Part shown: positions 1 to 9,800 of the stretch, piece by piece | How positions within the stretch are numbered: position 1 is the stretch's first letter | How the letters are laid out: every line of letters begins with the position of its first letter | NCBI RefSeq assembly: GCF_036046055.1 | Contig: NZ_CP107939.1 | Location: 4,588,001 to 4,652,000, forward strand | Reading direction: 5' to 3' | DNA length: 64,000 nucleotides | From: Nocardia sp. NBC_00403 | GTDB taxonomy: Bacteria; Actinomycetota; Actinomycetes; Mycobacteriales; Mycobacteriaceae | The notes under the pieces: model-generated | What the model was told of the DNA's origin: nothing | Databases searched by the model: none | Seen by the model: the letters and a program-made list of their open reading frames with translations, nothing else | Position numbers and translations under genes: made by a program

Positions 1-95
1 CCGAGCCAGTAATCGTAGACGCGCGCCTCGTGTGCGACGCTCGTGTCGATCTTGGTCGGCAATCCGGTAATGGTCTGATCCTGACTGTCCGGCAT
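1..95 (-). CDS. SAM-dependent methyltransferase, DUF574/SAV2177 type (partial)
   Basis: The first 31 codons of a minus-strand gene that runs off the left edge. It starts at ATG 95-93, with a GGAGGG ribosome binding site 8 bases upstream. The visible protein has an acidic, polar start and then DTSVAHEARVYDYWLG. This closely matches the opening of the actinobacterial DUF574 family, where a D-T-S-x-x-H-x-A-R-x-Y-D-Y-x-L-G stretch precedes the SAM-binding Rossmann fold. Members are putative SAM-dependent methyltransferases of unknown substrate, often in many copies per Nocardia or Streptomyces genome. The catalytic region lies outside the window, so activity cannot be judged. Confidence 0.75.
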   Translation of the reverse strand, partial: MPDSQDQTITGLPTKIDTSVAHEARVYDYWL

Positions 96-509
96 AGCGA
101 TTTCCCTCCACGGAGCCGCCATCGTGCAGCGACTCCCTCCCGCGAATTTTCCCGCTCAGGATATGCCTGGCGAACGCCTGGCATGGGCAATTGCGCTGGA
201 CGGACTCCGGATCCTGGTGTCGCCGCAAGGGCGGTAAAGTGGGCACGCTGTGCGGCGAGTCACAGTACAATCGGTGTGTCGCCCCAGCCAGGTGATCTTG
301 ATGAGGTTGAATTGATCAGGTCACGGAGTTTTCTTTCAGCAAACGAGCGGAAAGTGGGACACGACATGGCATCCGACTGCCGCGTCGACGGCCACAGATA
401 GTGCCGCCGCGCCGGTGATCCGAGGCATTTCTCGGCGGCGCATCTCGTTTTCGGAGTACCTCCTCTTCCTTCTGCAGCATCACCCCGGCATGCGATAGGA
501 GCCTGAAAA
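96..509. other. Intergenic region, 414 bp
   Basis: Separates the divergent methyltransferase (minus) from the small membrane protein (plus). It presumably holds both promoters. I see no convincing coding frame, repeat or operator. An open frame at 30-401 has no ribosome binding site and no recognisable protein features. Confidence 0.5.
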
Positions 510-794
510 GTGAGCATGATTCTCGCTGCACTGCACGACACCGTTCTCGCAGAGGTCAGCAATCCGACACCGGAGGCGCCACCGATGTCGGAGAAGCTGT
601 TGCAAATGGGTCGCTACTTCACCTGGATGATCCAACTGTCCGGCATCACCGCGATCACCTACGGCGGCGGCCGCTTCGCCTGGGAGAAGTGGAACGGCGG
701 CAACCTGCAGTCGCCGAAGATGATCGCCAGCGCCATGGCGGGCGGTGCCGTCGCGACGAGTGCGGGCACGATCATGAATTCGGTGGTCGGCTAG
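510..794 (+). CDS. Small membrane protein, conjugative-element type
   Basis: A 94-residue protein starting at GTG 510 (or ATG 516), with AGGAG upstream. Two hydrophobic stretches (about residues 36-52 and 70-92) flank a short polar loop containing FAWEKWNGG. The size and topology (short N-terminus, two helices, Gly/Ala/Ser-rich second helix) resemble small VirB2-like membrane subunits encoded in actinobacterial integrative conjugative elements. That is an inference from general features, not from a diagnostic motif. Recombinase and primase-polymerase debris nearby supports a mobile-element origin. The TAG stop lies inside the target site used by the adjacent insertion sequence, so the gene remains intact. 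Confidence 0.55.
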   Translation: MSMILAALHDTVLAEVSNPTPEAPPMSEKLLQMGRYFTWMIQLSGITAITYGGGRFAWEKWNGGNLQSPKMIASAMAGGAVATSAGTIMNSVVG

Positions 795-795
795 C

Positions 796-1885
796 TGTAC
801 TGACCATGGACGTTGGTGACGGCGTGGCGAGCTGACATGGCGAAGACCTCCGAGTGAAGTGCGAGCTGTCTAGGAACGCATTCACCTGTCGGAGGTCTTC
901 GTGTCTCACCGTAATGCCCCGCTCACGGAGTTGGGCCGGTTGCGTCTTGCTCGTTGTGTCGTCGATGAAGGTTGGCCGCTCCGCCGGGCGGCCGAACGGT
1001 TCCAGGTCTCGGCCACCACCGCGTCGAGGTGGGCGGGTCGCTATCGCCTGCAGGGCCCGGCGGGCATGGTCGATCGGTCCTCGCGACCACATCACAGCCC
1101 GCGCCGGACACCGACTCGCACCGAACGCCGCATCATCAAAGTTCGTGTGCTGCGCCGATGGGGACCGGCCCGCATCGCCTACCTACTGGGCTTGCATCCC
1201 TCGACGGTGCACCGGGTCCTGACCCGCTACCGGCTGGCACGGCTGCGCTGGCTCGACCGCGCCACCAGCCAACCGGTACGCCGCTATGAACACGATGCCC
1301 CGGGCGATCTGATCCACATCGACGTCAAGAAACTCGGCAAGATCCCCGACGGCGGTGGCTGGCGCAAGCTCGGCCGTTCCGCTGGCAACCGAAATTCCCA
1401 GGCGCACAAGCTAACCAGGGTCAACAATGTTCACGGCAACCCGATGCACGGCTACCACTACCTGCACACTGCCCTCGATGATCATTCCCGGCTGGCCTAT
1501 ACCGAACTCCTCGGTGACGAGCGCAAGGAAACCGCCGCCGCGTTCTGGGCACGCGCCAACGCCTGGTTCACCGCCAACGGCATCATCACCCGAAAGGTGT
1601 TGACCGACAACGGGTCCTGCTACCGATCCCGCACCTTCGCCGAGGCCCTAGGGCCGGTGGTCCACAAACGCACCCGTCCCTACCGGCCCCAAACCAACGG
1701 CAAGGTCGAACGCTTCCACCGCACCCTGGCCGACGAGTGGGCCTATGCGCGGCTCTACCGCAGCGATGTTGAACGATGCGCAGCCTTCACCACCTGGCTC
1801 CACACCTACAATCACCACCGCGGCCACACCGCACTCGCAGGCCACCCGCCCGCTAGCCGCGTTACTAACCTCTCAGGTCAGTACA
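796..1885 (+). mobile_element. Intact IS481-family insertion sequence (1090 bp)
   Basis: The ends are 10-bp perfect terminal inverted repeats, TGTACTGACC at 796-805 and its complement at 1876-1885, with partial similarity further in. The element starts with TGT and ends with ACA. It is flanked by a 6-bp direct duplication GCTAGC (790-795 and 1886-1891), matching the NCTAGN target preference known for IS481. It carries one transposase gene. Intact ends, duplicated target and uninterrupted transposase all point to a recent insertion. An internal hairpin covers the transposase ribosome binding site. Confidence 0.92.
841..901 (+). promoter_or_regulatory. Hairpin sequestering the IS481 transposase ribosome binding site
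   Basis: Perfect 13-bp inverted repeat, CGAAGACCTCCGA at 841-853 and its complement at 889-901, with a further GTGAA/TTCAC pairing inside. The right arm contains the GGAGG ribosome binding site (891-895) and the G of the GTG start. Transcripts entering from outside would fold this hairpin and hide the start. That is a known strategy for limiting transposase made by read-through, described for other insertion sequences. A transcript starting inside the left arm would escape it. Confidence 0.7.
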
Positions 1886-1890
1886 GCTAG
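901..1890 (+). CDS. IS481-family transposase
   Basis: A 329-residue DDE transposase starting at GTG 901, with GGAGG five bases upstream. An N-terminal helix-turn-helix region (about 1-110) precedes an RNase H-like integrase core. Visible catalytic positions are the Asp in LIHIDVKK, the Asp in VLTDNGSCY and the Glu in NGKVERFHR; the spacing fits IS481. The last IS base pairs encode the final residues, and the TAG stop (1888-1890) is supplied by the duplicated host target CTAG rather than by the element. The gene shows no frameshift and is probably functional. Confidence 0.93.
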   Translation: MSHRNAPLTELGRLRLARCVVDEGWPLRRAAERFQVSATTASRWAGRYRLQGPAGMVDRSSRPHHSPRRTPTRTERRIIKVRVLRRWGPARIAYLLGLHPSTVHRVLTRYRLARLRWLDRATSQPVRRYEHDAPGDLIHIDVKKLGKIPDGGGWRKLGRSAGNRNSQAHKLTRVNNVHGNPMHGYHYLHTALDDHSRLAYTELLGDERKETAAAFWARANAWFTANGIITRKVLTDNGSCYRSRTFAEALGPVVHKRTRPYRPQTNGKVERFHRTLADEWAYARLYRSDVERCAAFTTWLHTYNHHRGHTALAGHPPASRVTNLSGQYS

Positions 1891-1905
1891 CCGAGTGGGA
1901 CGCTG

Positions 1906-1942
1906 TCGACCACGCGCCGCGGCATTGCCGGCGCGTGGTCGA
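1906..1942 (+). terminator. Rho-independent terminator
   Basis: Perfect 14-bp stem (1906-1919 with 1929-1942), rich in G/C, a 9-base loop, then AACCTTTTC. It probably ended transcription of the small membrane gene at 510-794 before the insertion sequence separated them. Confidence 0.65.
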
Positions 1943-1944
1943 AC

Positions 1945-2195
1945 CTTTTCGCGGTGCGACAGGTCGGCAACGGCAAGAGTGGACGCTTGTTCAAATAGTG
2001 GTCGGGGTTTGTCGACTCGGGCTGCGGGGTTGTCGAGTGGGTGGATGAGCCGATCGCGTTCGGCGTGTTTGTACAAGCACCGGAATGCGGAGACGAAGCT
2101 GCTGACGGCGGCGTGCCCGTCACGGGTGTTCGACCGGACGACGGCGTGTGCTCGATGTTCGTTGACAAGTTGTTCGATCTGTGTGGCGGTGGGTG
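1945..2195 (-). pseudogene. Tyrosine recombinase fragment (core-binding region)
   Basis: Minus-strand translation gives TQIEQLVNEHRAHAV, then FVSAFRCLYKHAERD and LDNPAARVDKPRPL. These resemble the SAM-like N-terminal DNA-binding region of XerC-type actinobacterial integrases (F-x-x-A-x-R-x-L-Y-K-H-A, then D-N-P-A-A-x-V-x-K-P-R). No start codon with a ribosome binding site and no catalytic domain follow. The piece is bounded by the IS481 element on one side and IS3 debris on the other. Other integrase pieces lie at 3520-3640, 31380-31527 and possibly 63227-63520. Confidence 0.6.
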
Positions 2196-2327
2196 GTCGC
2201 GGTCGCCCGCAAGGGCGAGCTCCCGTTGACGCAGATCGCGAAGGATTTCGGGATCTCGCAGAGCTGCGTGAAGAACTGGGTCGAGCAGGCCGATGAGATC
2301 TGGGATCCGACCGAAGGAGCGTCATGA
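2196..2327 (+). pseudogene. IS3-family transposase OrfA remnant
   Basis: In frame from about 2196 the DNA encodes a helix-turn-helix segment with RKGELPLTQIAKDFGIS followed by SCVKNWVEQAD, typical of the N-terminal part of actinobacterial IS3-family OrfA. The upstream start and the rest of the element are missing. The fragment stops at TGA 2325-2327, which overlaps the ATG of the next gene (ATGA at 2324-2327). The downstream reductase may therefore now be translationally coupled to this fragment. Confidence 0.6.
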
Positions 2328-3349
2328 AGATGCGAACGATGCGGTCTGTCGTCGCCGACAAGTTGGGCGAACCGTCCGAGGTCCTGCGCCTGCAGACCCG
2401 CCCGCTTCCGGAGCCCGGTCCCGGCCCGGTCCGGATCCGAGTGAAAGCTGTACCTGTCCATGCCAGCGATCTGCATACCATCCGCGGGAGATACGGATTC
2501 ACCCCGGAGTTCCCGACCGTACCCGGAATCGAATCCGTCGGTGTGATCGACGAACTCGGTAGCGGCACAGACGGTCTGACCGTCGGGCAACGTGTCATTA
2601 CGATCGGAGTCACGGGTACGTGGCAGGAATATGTTGTCGCTGATGCCGGGCGGGTCTTGCCTGTTCCCGCCGGCATGAGTGACTCCACGGCCGCCCAGAT
2701 TCTCGCCAATCCTCTCACTGCCGTGATCTTGACCGGTGATGAGCTCGATGTTCGACAGGGTGAATGGCTCCTGCAGACCGCGGCCGGTTCAACCGTGGGC
2801 CAGTCGGTCATCCAACTCGGGGCGCACGTCGGCTTCAAGACCCTCAACGTGGTCCGCCGTCGATCCGCTGTCGAGGACATCCTCGCGCTGGGGGGCACCG
2901 CGGTGATCTGCACGGAGGATGAAGACCTGCGCGAACGGGTGGCCGACATCGCAGGCCACGACGGTGTGTCCAAGGCGATCGACTGTGTCAGCGGTCAGGT
3001 GGGTGCGGACGTGTCGCGTGCGCTGGCACCGCACGGTGAGCTGGTCGTCTACGGTGCGCTGTCCACGCACCGCCAAACCGATCCCGACAAACTCACCATC
3101 CCGATCTTCGCGCGTTCACTGATCTACGAAACAAAGACCGTTCGGGGGTTTTGGCTGTTCCGCTGGTTCACCGAGACCCCGAAGGATCGGATGGCTGCCG
3201 CGATCGACCGGACAGTTCAGCTCGCCGACAGCGGCACGTTGTGCGTGCCGGAGGGCCAGCCGATCCCCGTCGAAAAGTTCAGCGAAGCCGTCTATTTGGC
3301 CGAAGCTCCCGAACACGGGGGCAAACCGCTGCTGGCGTTCGAACCGTAG
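2324..3349 (+). CDS. Zinc-independent MDR-family oxidoreductase (MECR/quinone reductase-like)
   Basis: A 341-residue medium-chain dehydrogenase/reductase. The N-terminal GroES-like domain (1-130) contains VPGIESVGVIDELG and VGQRVITIG. The Rossmann domain follows, with the cofactor loop AAGSTVGQSVIQLG (about residue 153). The Cys-x-x-Asp pattern for catalytic zinc is absent (HASDLHTI instead), so this belongs with NADPH-dependent enoyl-thioester or quinone reductases rather than alcohol dehydrogenases. GAAGGAG precedes ATG 2324. It stands alone between mobile-element debris, so its substrate cannot be inferred. Confidence 0.85.
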   Translation: MKMRTMRSVVADKLGEPSEVLRLQTRPLPEPGPGPVRIRVKAVPVHASDLHTIRGRYGFTPEFPTVPGIESVGVIDELGSGTDGLTVGQRVITIGVTGTWQEYVVADAGRVLPVPAGMSDSTAAQILANPLTAVILTGDELDVRQGEWLLQTAAGSTVGQSVIQLGAHVGFKTLNVVRRRSAVEDILALGGTAVICTEDEDLRERVADIAGHDGVSKAIDCVSGQVGADVSRALAPHGELVVYGALSTHRQTDPDKLTIPIFARSLIYETKTVRGFWLFRWFTETPKDRMAAAIDRTVQLADSGTLCVPEGQPIPVEKFSEAVYLAEAPEHGGKPLLAFEP

Positions 3350-3519
3350 GAGGCAGATATGGCGGGTAATTGACACCGTCGATCTCCCAGCTAACACCTC
3401 CGCTCGTCCCGCCCGAATCATTCCGGCTCGATAACGATCGGCCCCTGTCGAGTGGCCCAGCATCCTGCCTCCACCGACTACGACGACGACATTGTCGCCG
3501 ACGCAAACCAGCTGTTCAG

Positions 3520-3640
3520 AGGCTCGAACAGCCAGAAGTTCAAGATAATGCAGGAGCAGGTCGGGCACGCGCATGCGGCGTCGACCGCGATCTACACCGG
3601 CGTCTCCAACGAGTTCTATCGGCTGGTGACCCAGCTGCCG
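3520..3640 (+). pseudogene. Tyrosine recombinase C-terminal fragment
   Basis: The frame encodes KIMQEQVGHAHAASTAIYTGVS, matching the box II region of tyrosine recombinases. GH with a nearby His, and the nucleophile Tyr in AIYTGVS, are typical of actinobacterial phage and ICE integrases. The remainder of the catalytic domain is absent and the reading continues into unrelated sequence. It may be the other end of the recombinase whose N-terminal part lies on the opposite strand at 1945-2195, or a separate element. Confidence 0.65.
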
Positions 3641-3890
3641 CAACGGCTCAGCAGTCGCTACGCCCCATTTCGAGCGACCTGCAAGCGCCCGTCAGCGCCT
3701 CATTTCGAGCGACGGCAAGCAGTCGCCATCGCCAGTGTTTGTCAATACCCTTTCGGCGCGCTCGGCAACGGTTCAGACTGAAGTTGCCGTCGCGTGTGTG
3801 CAGCGGCGAGTACTACCCCAACCGGTAGCTACACCGACGGTCGGATGCACGCCGAACCCAGCGCCGATTCGTCAGAACGCAGGTCTGCTT
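3641..3890. other. Region upstream of the NRPS gene
   Basis: No independent gene is visible. Two copies of CATTTCGAGCGAC lie about 34 bp apart (3666 and 3700). An in-frame open extension of the NRPS reaches back to 3735, but its composition is unlike a C-domain N-terminus, so I treat this as leader and promoter DNA. Confidence 0.4.
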
Positions 3891-6800
3891 ATGCATGAGC
3901 AATCCGCGCCATACGCTGTCACCGGTAGCACCGCGCCCGATGGCGCGTTCCCGCTCTCGGCCGCCCAGCGCGGTATCTGGTTCGCCCAGCACATCGCGGG
4001 CGACACTCCCATCTCGATCGCGCAATATGTCGAACTGATCGGCCCGCTCGATCTCGATACATTGGCCGACGCCGCCCGCCGGACCGGGCGCGAATTCGGC
4101 ACCGGCTACCTCCGTCTGCTCGACGTCGACGGTCAGCCGTTCCAGTTCGTCGACACGACGCTCGACGATGACCTGGTCACCATCGATTTCCGCGGCAAAT
4201 CCGACCCAGAGGCTGCCGCGCACGCCTGGATGCGCGCGGAGTATTCGGCGCCGCTGGATCTCTTGCGAGACCGGCTGGTCGCGGTGACCATGCTGCAACT
4301 CGCCGATGATCGCTGGTTCTGGTACTCGCGCATGCACCACATCGTGCTGGACGGCATGGGCGCGCTAGCCCTGGTGCAACGCACCGGCGAGCTCTACAAC
4401 GCGGCCGTCGAGGGTCGGGAGGCGCCCGCCGGCAAGGCCGAACCATTGCAGAAGATTGTCGACGCCGATCTGGCCTACCGCAGCTCGGACCGCTTCGAAG
4501 CCGACCGCGAATATTGGCGCGGCCATCTCGCCGGGATGGCCGACCCGGTCAATCTCGCGGGTCGCGAGGCCGATGTCGACGCGCATCCGAACCGTGTTTC
4601 GGGCGCGCTGCCCGCGGCGACGGCCGAATTGCTCGACTCGGTGGCGAAGGCGGCCGACTCGGGTGCCGCGCCGACCATAGTCGCCGCCTTCGGCGCTTAT
4701 CTCGCCGCGATGACCGGTGCTTCCGAGGTGATCCTGAGCCTGCCTGTCTCGGCGCGCACGACGGCGTCGCTACGCCGCTCCGGCGGCATGGTCGCCAATG
4801 TCGTCCCGCTCCGCCTTGCACTGGATCCGACCACCACGGTCGGTGACGTGATCCGGGCCGCACAGAGTGAACTGACTGGTGCGCTGCGGCGGCAGCGCTA
4901 CCGGCAGGAGGATATCGTCCGCGATCTCGGCTGGGCGATGGATGAGGCCGCATCGTTCGGTCCGGCCGTGAACTTGATGATGGTGGACACCAGGATTCAG
5001 CTCGGCTCGGTCACCGGCCGACTGCACGTGCTGACCTCCGGGCTGATCGATGATCTGTTCGTCAACCTGTATCCCGGCGTGGGCGGTGAGAGCACCCATA
5101 TCGATCTGCAGGGCAACGGAAACCTCTACAGCAACGCCGAATTGGCAGCGCACCACACCCGATTCCTCTTGTTCCTGCACCGTTTCCTCGCCGCCGGACC
5201 GGATGCGCCGCTCTCCACCGTGCAGGTCGTATCCGAGGACGAACGCATCCAGCTGGTACCGGCGCAGGGACCGGCGGGCGTAGTCCCACGCACACTTCCC
5301 GAAATCCTCAGCGCCGGTGCGGCAATCAACCCGGGCGCCATGGCACTGCAGTGGGGCGATACCGGCCGCACATACCGCGAGCTCGACGAATATTCGAATC
5401 GGCTCGCCAGGGTACTGATCGCCGCGGGCGCCGGACCGGAACGGACCGTGGCGATTTCGATCCCGCGCTCGGCCGAGTCCGTGCTGGCAATGCTCGCGGT
5501 GGCGAAAACAGGTGCGGCATTCGTGCCGATCGACCCGACCTATCCCGCCGACCGGATCGAGCACATGGTGGGCGACAGCGGTGTCGTCATCGGCGTGACC
5601 GTGTCCGAGGCCCGAAAGTCGTTGCCGGAGTGGGTGAACTGGCTGCTCATCGACGACGAGACGATCGGCGGGACGATAGCCGCGCAGGAGGCGGCGCCGG
5701 TCACCGATGCCGACCGGCGCTCACCCATATACCTGGACCAAATCGCGTACATCATCTACACCTCTGGGTCGACGGGTCTGCCCAAGGGTGTGCTGGTGTC
5801 GCATCGAGGACTGGCGAACCTGGTCGCGAGTTCCGGCAGCGGGTTCGGTGTCGATGCCGATTCCATTGTGGCACACGCTGTCTCGCCGAGCTTCGACATC
5901 TCCGTCGAGGAAATTCTCGTCACGCTCGCGGCGGGTGCGACGCTCGCTGTGGTGCCACCGGCGGCGTATGCGGGCGAGGAGCTGGCAGCGGTCCTGCGCG
6001 CACAGCAGGTCACCCATCTCAATGTGACGCCGATAGTCGTCGGCTCGCTCGACCCGGCAACGCTGCCGGACCTGCGCACGATCGTCGTCGGCGGTGACGC
6101 GTGCCCGCCCGAGCTGGTGGCGAAATGGTCCGATCGGACCCTGCTGAACGGCTACGGGCCCACCGAAACCACCGTCACCGTGACCTTGAGCGGTCCCATG
6201 ACCCCTGGTGGTCCGGTCACGATCGGCAGCCTCGTCCGCGGCGTCAGCGCCGTCGTGCTCGACCCCTGGCTGCGCCCGGTCGCCACGGGCGCCGTCGGTG
6301 AGCTGTACCTCGCGGGCACCGGGGTAGCGCGCGGGTATCACCAGCGCAACGGGCTGACCGCAAGTCGATTCGTCGCGAACCCGTATGCGCCTGGTGCGAG
6401 GATGTACCGCACCGGGGATCTCGTGTGCTGGACCGCGAGCAATGAGCTGGAGTACCAGGGCCGCAGCGACTTCCAGGTGAAGGTGCGCGGCTTCCGTATC
6501 GAGCTCGGCGAAATCGACGCCGCCCTGCAACGACACCTGGACGTCGACTTCGCACTCACCATCGGCGCCGAAACCGGTACCGGTGTCACTGCGCTGGTGT
6601 CGTACGTACTGCCCAAGCCGGGGGCCGAGGTGCACCCGGAGGCACTCAAGGCGGCTGCCGGGGAAACACTTCCGGCCTATATGGTGCCCGCCGTCGTCAT
6701 GATGCTGGACAGCATCCCGCTGACGCCCCTCGGCAAGGTGGATCGAAGGGCATTGCCCGCACCGGATTTCAGCGTCAGAACCATTCTGAGCAGGCTGCCG

Positions 6801-9800
6801 TCTACGCCGCGCGAAGCGGCGCTTGCCGCATTGTTCGCCGAGGTGCTCGGACTGGATGCGGTCGGCGTCGACGAGAGCTTCTTCGCGCTCGGCGGCGACA
6901 GCATCGTCTCCATCCAGTTGGTGGCCAGGGCGAAGGCCGCCGGGATTCGCATCAGCGCGCGGGATGTGTTCGAGCGCAAGACCGTTGCCGCGCTGGCGGC
7001 GGTCGCCACCGAGGTGAAGACCCACGTGGTGCACGAACTGCCGGGTGGCGGTATCGGTTCCGTAGAGTTGACGCCCGCGGCGCACGCGATATTGGACCAG
7101 GGCGATACCTGGCGTCGGCTCGGCCGTGCGGCGTTGATCGCGCTGCCCACGGGCTTCGAGCGGGCTCGGCTCGGCGCTGCTGTGCAGGCATTGATCGATC
7201 ACCACGATCTGCTGCGCTCCTCGCTGCGACGCGCGGAGCCCGGCTGGGAATGGGTTGTCGCCGAACATGGTTCGGTCAAGGCCGATACCCTGCTGCACGC
7301 GGTGTCGGCAGGTTCCGAAGATGTGGACGCGATCTGTGCACAGGAACTGCGGCGCGCCCGCGACCTGCTCGACCCGGAGAACGGTGTCGTCGCGCGCTTC
7401 GTACTGATCGAACGGGTGGACGCCGATCCACTGTGCTGGCTTGTGCTGCACCAGTTGGTGATCGATGACGCCTCCTGCCACATCCTGCTCACGGATCTGG
7501 CTACCTCGGCCGCGGGCGATCCGCTCGAACCGGTCGGAACCTCGTTCCGGCGCTGGGCGCACGGCCAGCTCGAAAACGCGGCCGAACGTGGTACTGAACT
7601 GACTGTCTGGCAACAGATCCTGTCCACACCGAACGCGCCGATCGGCTCCGGCACGCTCGATCCAGCCGAGGACATCGTGTCGACCGCCGCGAGCTTGCGG
7701 ACCGTCATCCCGCCGGACGTGGTGGCGGCCGTACTCACCACGACACCGGATCGATTCCATTGCAGCGGCCACGATGTGCTGATCGCTGGGCTCGCCATGG
7801 CGGTAAGCCGTTGGCGCGACCGGAAATCCACGATGCTGACATTGACCGGCAACGGCCGCGCGGTCGCGACCCTGCCCGGCGCTGATATCGCACGCACTGT
7901 AGGCCGGTTCGCGAGCACGTATCCGGCGGCCCTCGACCTCGACGGCATCGACCTCGACGACGCGTTCGCCGGCGGCACCGCGGCAGGCACCGCGATCAAG
8001 ACCACGAAAGAGCAGTTGCGGGCGTTGCAGGACCAGGGGGTCGGCTTCGGCATCCTGCGTTATCTGAACGCCGAGGGCATCGTCGCGCTCGCCGACGCGC
8101 CCACCCCGCAGATCACCTTTACCTATCACGACCGGACGACGTCGGTGCACGGCGAAACCTTTCCGACACAGAGCTTCTCGGCACTCATTGATGATCTCGC
8201 GCCGCTGGCCGCTGTCGTCGACATCGACGCCACCCTGACCGACACCGGCCTGGAGGTGAGCTGGGGCTATGCTTCCCGGCTGCTCGGTGCCGCCGACATC
8301 GGCGAGCTCGCCGCACTCTGGGCGGACGCATTGGGCGCAATCGCCGACCATATTCGGTCGGCGGAGGCGGGCGGCCACACGCCGTCCGACTTCGACCTCG
8401 TCCCGGTGACCCAGCCCCAGATCGACAACTGGGAGCGGACCTACCCGAACCTCACCGACGTCTGGCCGCTGTCGCCGCTGCAATACGGCATGTTCTTCCA
8501 CGCGGTGTACGACTCCGACACCGCGGACGGTTACACGGTGCAGTCACTGCTCACGCTGGCAGGTACCGTCGATGCCGCCCGATTGCGCACCGCGGCACAG
8601 ACATTGGTGGCACGGCAGGAGAACCTGCGGGTCGCGTTCGTGGAGACCGACGACGGTCCCCGCCAGCTCGTTCTCGGCGACATCGAAATCCCTTGGCAGG
8701 AAGTCGATCTGACTGGCATCGCCGACACGGAGGCACGCGGGCGCGAACTCGACCGCATGCTCGCGCTCGACGCGCGTACACGCTTCGAGCTCGCCCGTCC
8801 CCCGCTGCTGCGCTGCACGCTGATCCGGATTACGCCCGACGAATACCGTTTCGTGCTCACCAACCACCACATCGTCCTGGACGGCTGGTCCGGGCCGCTG
8901 CTGGTGCGCGAATTGCTGGCCCTGTACGTCACTTCGGGCGACGACAGCGCGCTCCCACCGGTGCACTCCTATCGCCGATTCCTGGGCTGGCTGGGTGAAC
9001 AGGATGACGCCGCGTCGATAGCGGCGTGGCGGCGATCCCTGGCCGGCATCGATACCGCGACCCGGGCGATACCGACCCTGGCCGATATCGAATCGACCGA
9101 GACCGGCACGATCTCCGTCGACCTGTCCCGCGATACGGTCACCCGATTGGAGACGGCCGCCCGCGAATCCGGCGCGACGGTCAACACCATGGTGCAGGCG
9201 GGCTGGGCGATGCTGCTGGCCATGCTCACCGGCCGCACCGATGTGGTCTTCGGCGGCACGGTCTCGGGCCGGCCGCCGGAGCTGGCCGGTGTCGAATCGA
9301 TGATCGGGCTGTTCATCAATACGCTGCCGGTGCGCGTACAACTCGATCCCACCGAGAAGGTGACCGACCTGCTCGCCCGCGTACAGTCCGAGCAGGCACG
9401 GCTGATGGACCATCAGCACGTCGGGCTGGCCGCCATCCATCAGGCCATCGGCCTCGCCGAATTGTTCGACACACTCACCGTATTCGAGTCGTTCCCGATC
9501 GACCGCGAAGCGTTGTCGCAAGCACTCGACATCGCGGGCATGCGGGTACTCGACGTCGACACCGCCGACACCACGCCATATCCGTTGAGCCTCATCGTCA
9601 TTCCGCTGCGCGGTAGTGACGGACAGGACACGCTGCGAATCACCCTGAAGTTCATGGCAGACCAGCTGGAAACTGCTGCGGCACAACTCTTCCTGAATCG
9701 CTTCGTCAGACTGCTCACGCAGCTCGCCGAGACCCCGAACGCCCAGGTTTCGCAGCTGCAGTACTGCGACGACACCGAACGCGCCGCGCTACTTCCGGTC

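Noticed and set aside
1873..2973. Long minus-strand frame crossing the MDR gene
   Set aside because: Only the part at 1945-2195 resembles a protein (recombinase); the rest is antisense to the MDR reductase.
5721..8501. 926-codon open frame on the minus strand
   Set aside because: It is antisense to the NRPS gene, a known artefact of high-GC coding sequence; low-complexity Arg/Gly/Gln-rich translation and no motifs.
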